Shown here piece after piece: positions 63,600-64,000 of a stretch of DNA of 64,000 nt; the stretch's first letter is position 1, and every line of letters begins with the position of its first letter. Position numbers and translations under genes: made by a program. The stretch covers positions 22,303 to 86,302 of IMG/VR virus record IMGVR_UViG_3300035088_000013; one strand, 5' to 3'. The notes beneath the pieces are model-generated. The model did not search any database. It was not told the DNA's origin and saw nothing but the letters and a program-made list of their open reading frames with translations. Origin of the DNA: a virus.

Positions 63600-64000
63600 C
63601 GGATGCGGCCGGTGTCATCCGGGGGGATGTGGGTGCCGTCGGGGGTGTAGCGGCAGGAGGGGCACCACGGGGGCTTGCGGTCGCGGTGCTGGATGTAGCG
63701 GTGGTATCCGGGGCAGGACGCGGCCAGCAGCTTGTGGAGCTGGTCGCGGGTGGTGGTGGCGGCTTGGGTGGCGGCGGTGATCGCGGCGCGGTCACGGTGG
63801 TGGGGGGTGCGGGTGCCGAGGGGGCCGGTGCCGGTGAGGGTGAGGGTGATGTCGCCGTCGGGGTGGACGTCGGTGAGGGTGGCGCGGGCGGTGCCGAACA
63901 GGAGGCGGCCGTCGGGGGTGTGCAGGCGGGCGGTGACCTCGCCGCCGGTGCGGAAGGCGGGGCCGCCGGTGCGGGAGGCGCGGCCCGGGTCGGGGCGGGT
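63596..64000 (-). CDS. Zinc-binding-type protein, 5' end beyond window
   Basis: The visible 134 codons run from 64000 to a TAA at 63596-63598. They include a beta-rich part (FRTGGEVTARLHTPDGRLLF), a helix (TAATQAATTTRDQLHKLLAA) and SCPGYHRYIQHRDRKPPWCPSC, a Cys/His zinc-knuckle-like end. The start is outside. Function unknown. Confidence 0.65.
   Translation of the reverse strand, partial: TRPDPGRASRTGGPAFRTGGEVTARLHTPDGRLLFGTARATLTDVHPDGDITLTLTGTGPLGTRTPHHRDRAAITAATQAATTTRDQLHKLLAASCPGYHRYIQHRDRKPPWCPSCRYTPDGTHIPPDDTGRIR

Overview
The window looks like part of a temperate, tailed (siphovirus-type) actinobacteriophage or prophage. The DNA is very GC-rich, with strong G/C third-position bias, frequent GTG starts and 4-base start/stop overlaps. 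It carries a complete head-and-tail morphogenesis block, a lysis block and a tyrosine integrase. The host genus cannot be fixed from sequence alone. No lysin B-like (mycolyl-arabinogalactan esterase) gene was seen, which argues weakly against a mycolata host. Both window ends cut through genes, so the element continues on either side.

Layout. (1) 0.3-10.1 kb: an early accessory region of short plus-strand genes of mostly unknown function. They are arranged as small units, each driven by a near-identical cassette: TTGACA, exactly 17 bases, TTTACT, then a 5'-end hairpin around the core GCTGGAGC, then a Shine-Dalgarno. Ten copies point right and one points left. A ribbon-helix-helix/MazF-like toxin-antitoxin pair (5.1-5.7 kb) and one minus-strand gene interrupt the array. 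(2) 10.4-12.9 kb: an 830-residue multidomain protein (DUF3846-like head, Cys-His-Asp hydrolase-like domain, zinc clusters). (3) 13-16.2 kb: acidic protein, endolysin, GH26-like glycanase, holin. (4) 16.2-49 kb, minus strand, transcribed right to left: HTH protein, HNH nuclease, terminase large subunit, portal, MuF-type minor capsid protein, scaffold, P22-like capsid protein, connectors, tail tube, frameshifted tail chaperones, tape measure, distal tail and baseplate proteins, tail fibre. (5) 49.1-50.3 kb, plus strand: a BrnT/BrnA-like toxin-antitoxin pair and a YkgJ-like metal-cluster protein. (6) 50.3-58 kb, minus strand: QueD, TET-associated-type glycosyltransferase, ParB-like protein and P27-type small terminase in a tightly coupled run, then small membrane and zinc-cluster proteins. 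(7) 58.3-64 kb: short genes, the integrase operon, and a plus-strand run that includes a Tad2-like (DUF2829) protein.

The main surprises are these. Three enzyme genes inside the head/tail operon (two ADP-ribosyltransferase-like, one zeta-type kinase-like) share an N-terminal module of about 45 residues and may be virion-delivered effectors. A QueD + glycosyltransferase + ParB operon suggests modified phage DNA. There is also a repeated promoter-hairpin cassette and a set of long, two-tier intergenic hairpins.

Transcription logic as inferred: early genes are driven independently by the cassettes. The late genes form long, translationally coupled minus-strand runs. Both toxin-antitoxin pairs, and one membrane-protein operon at 58 kb, appear to start from leaderless transcripts.
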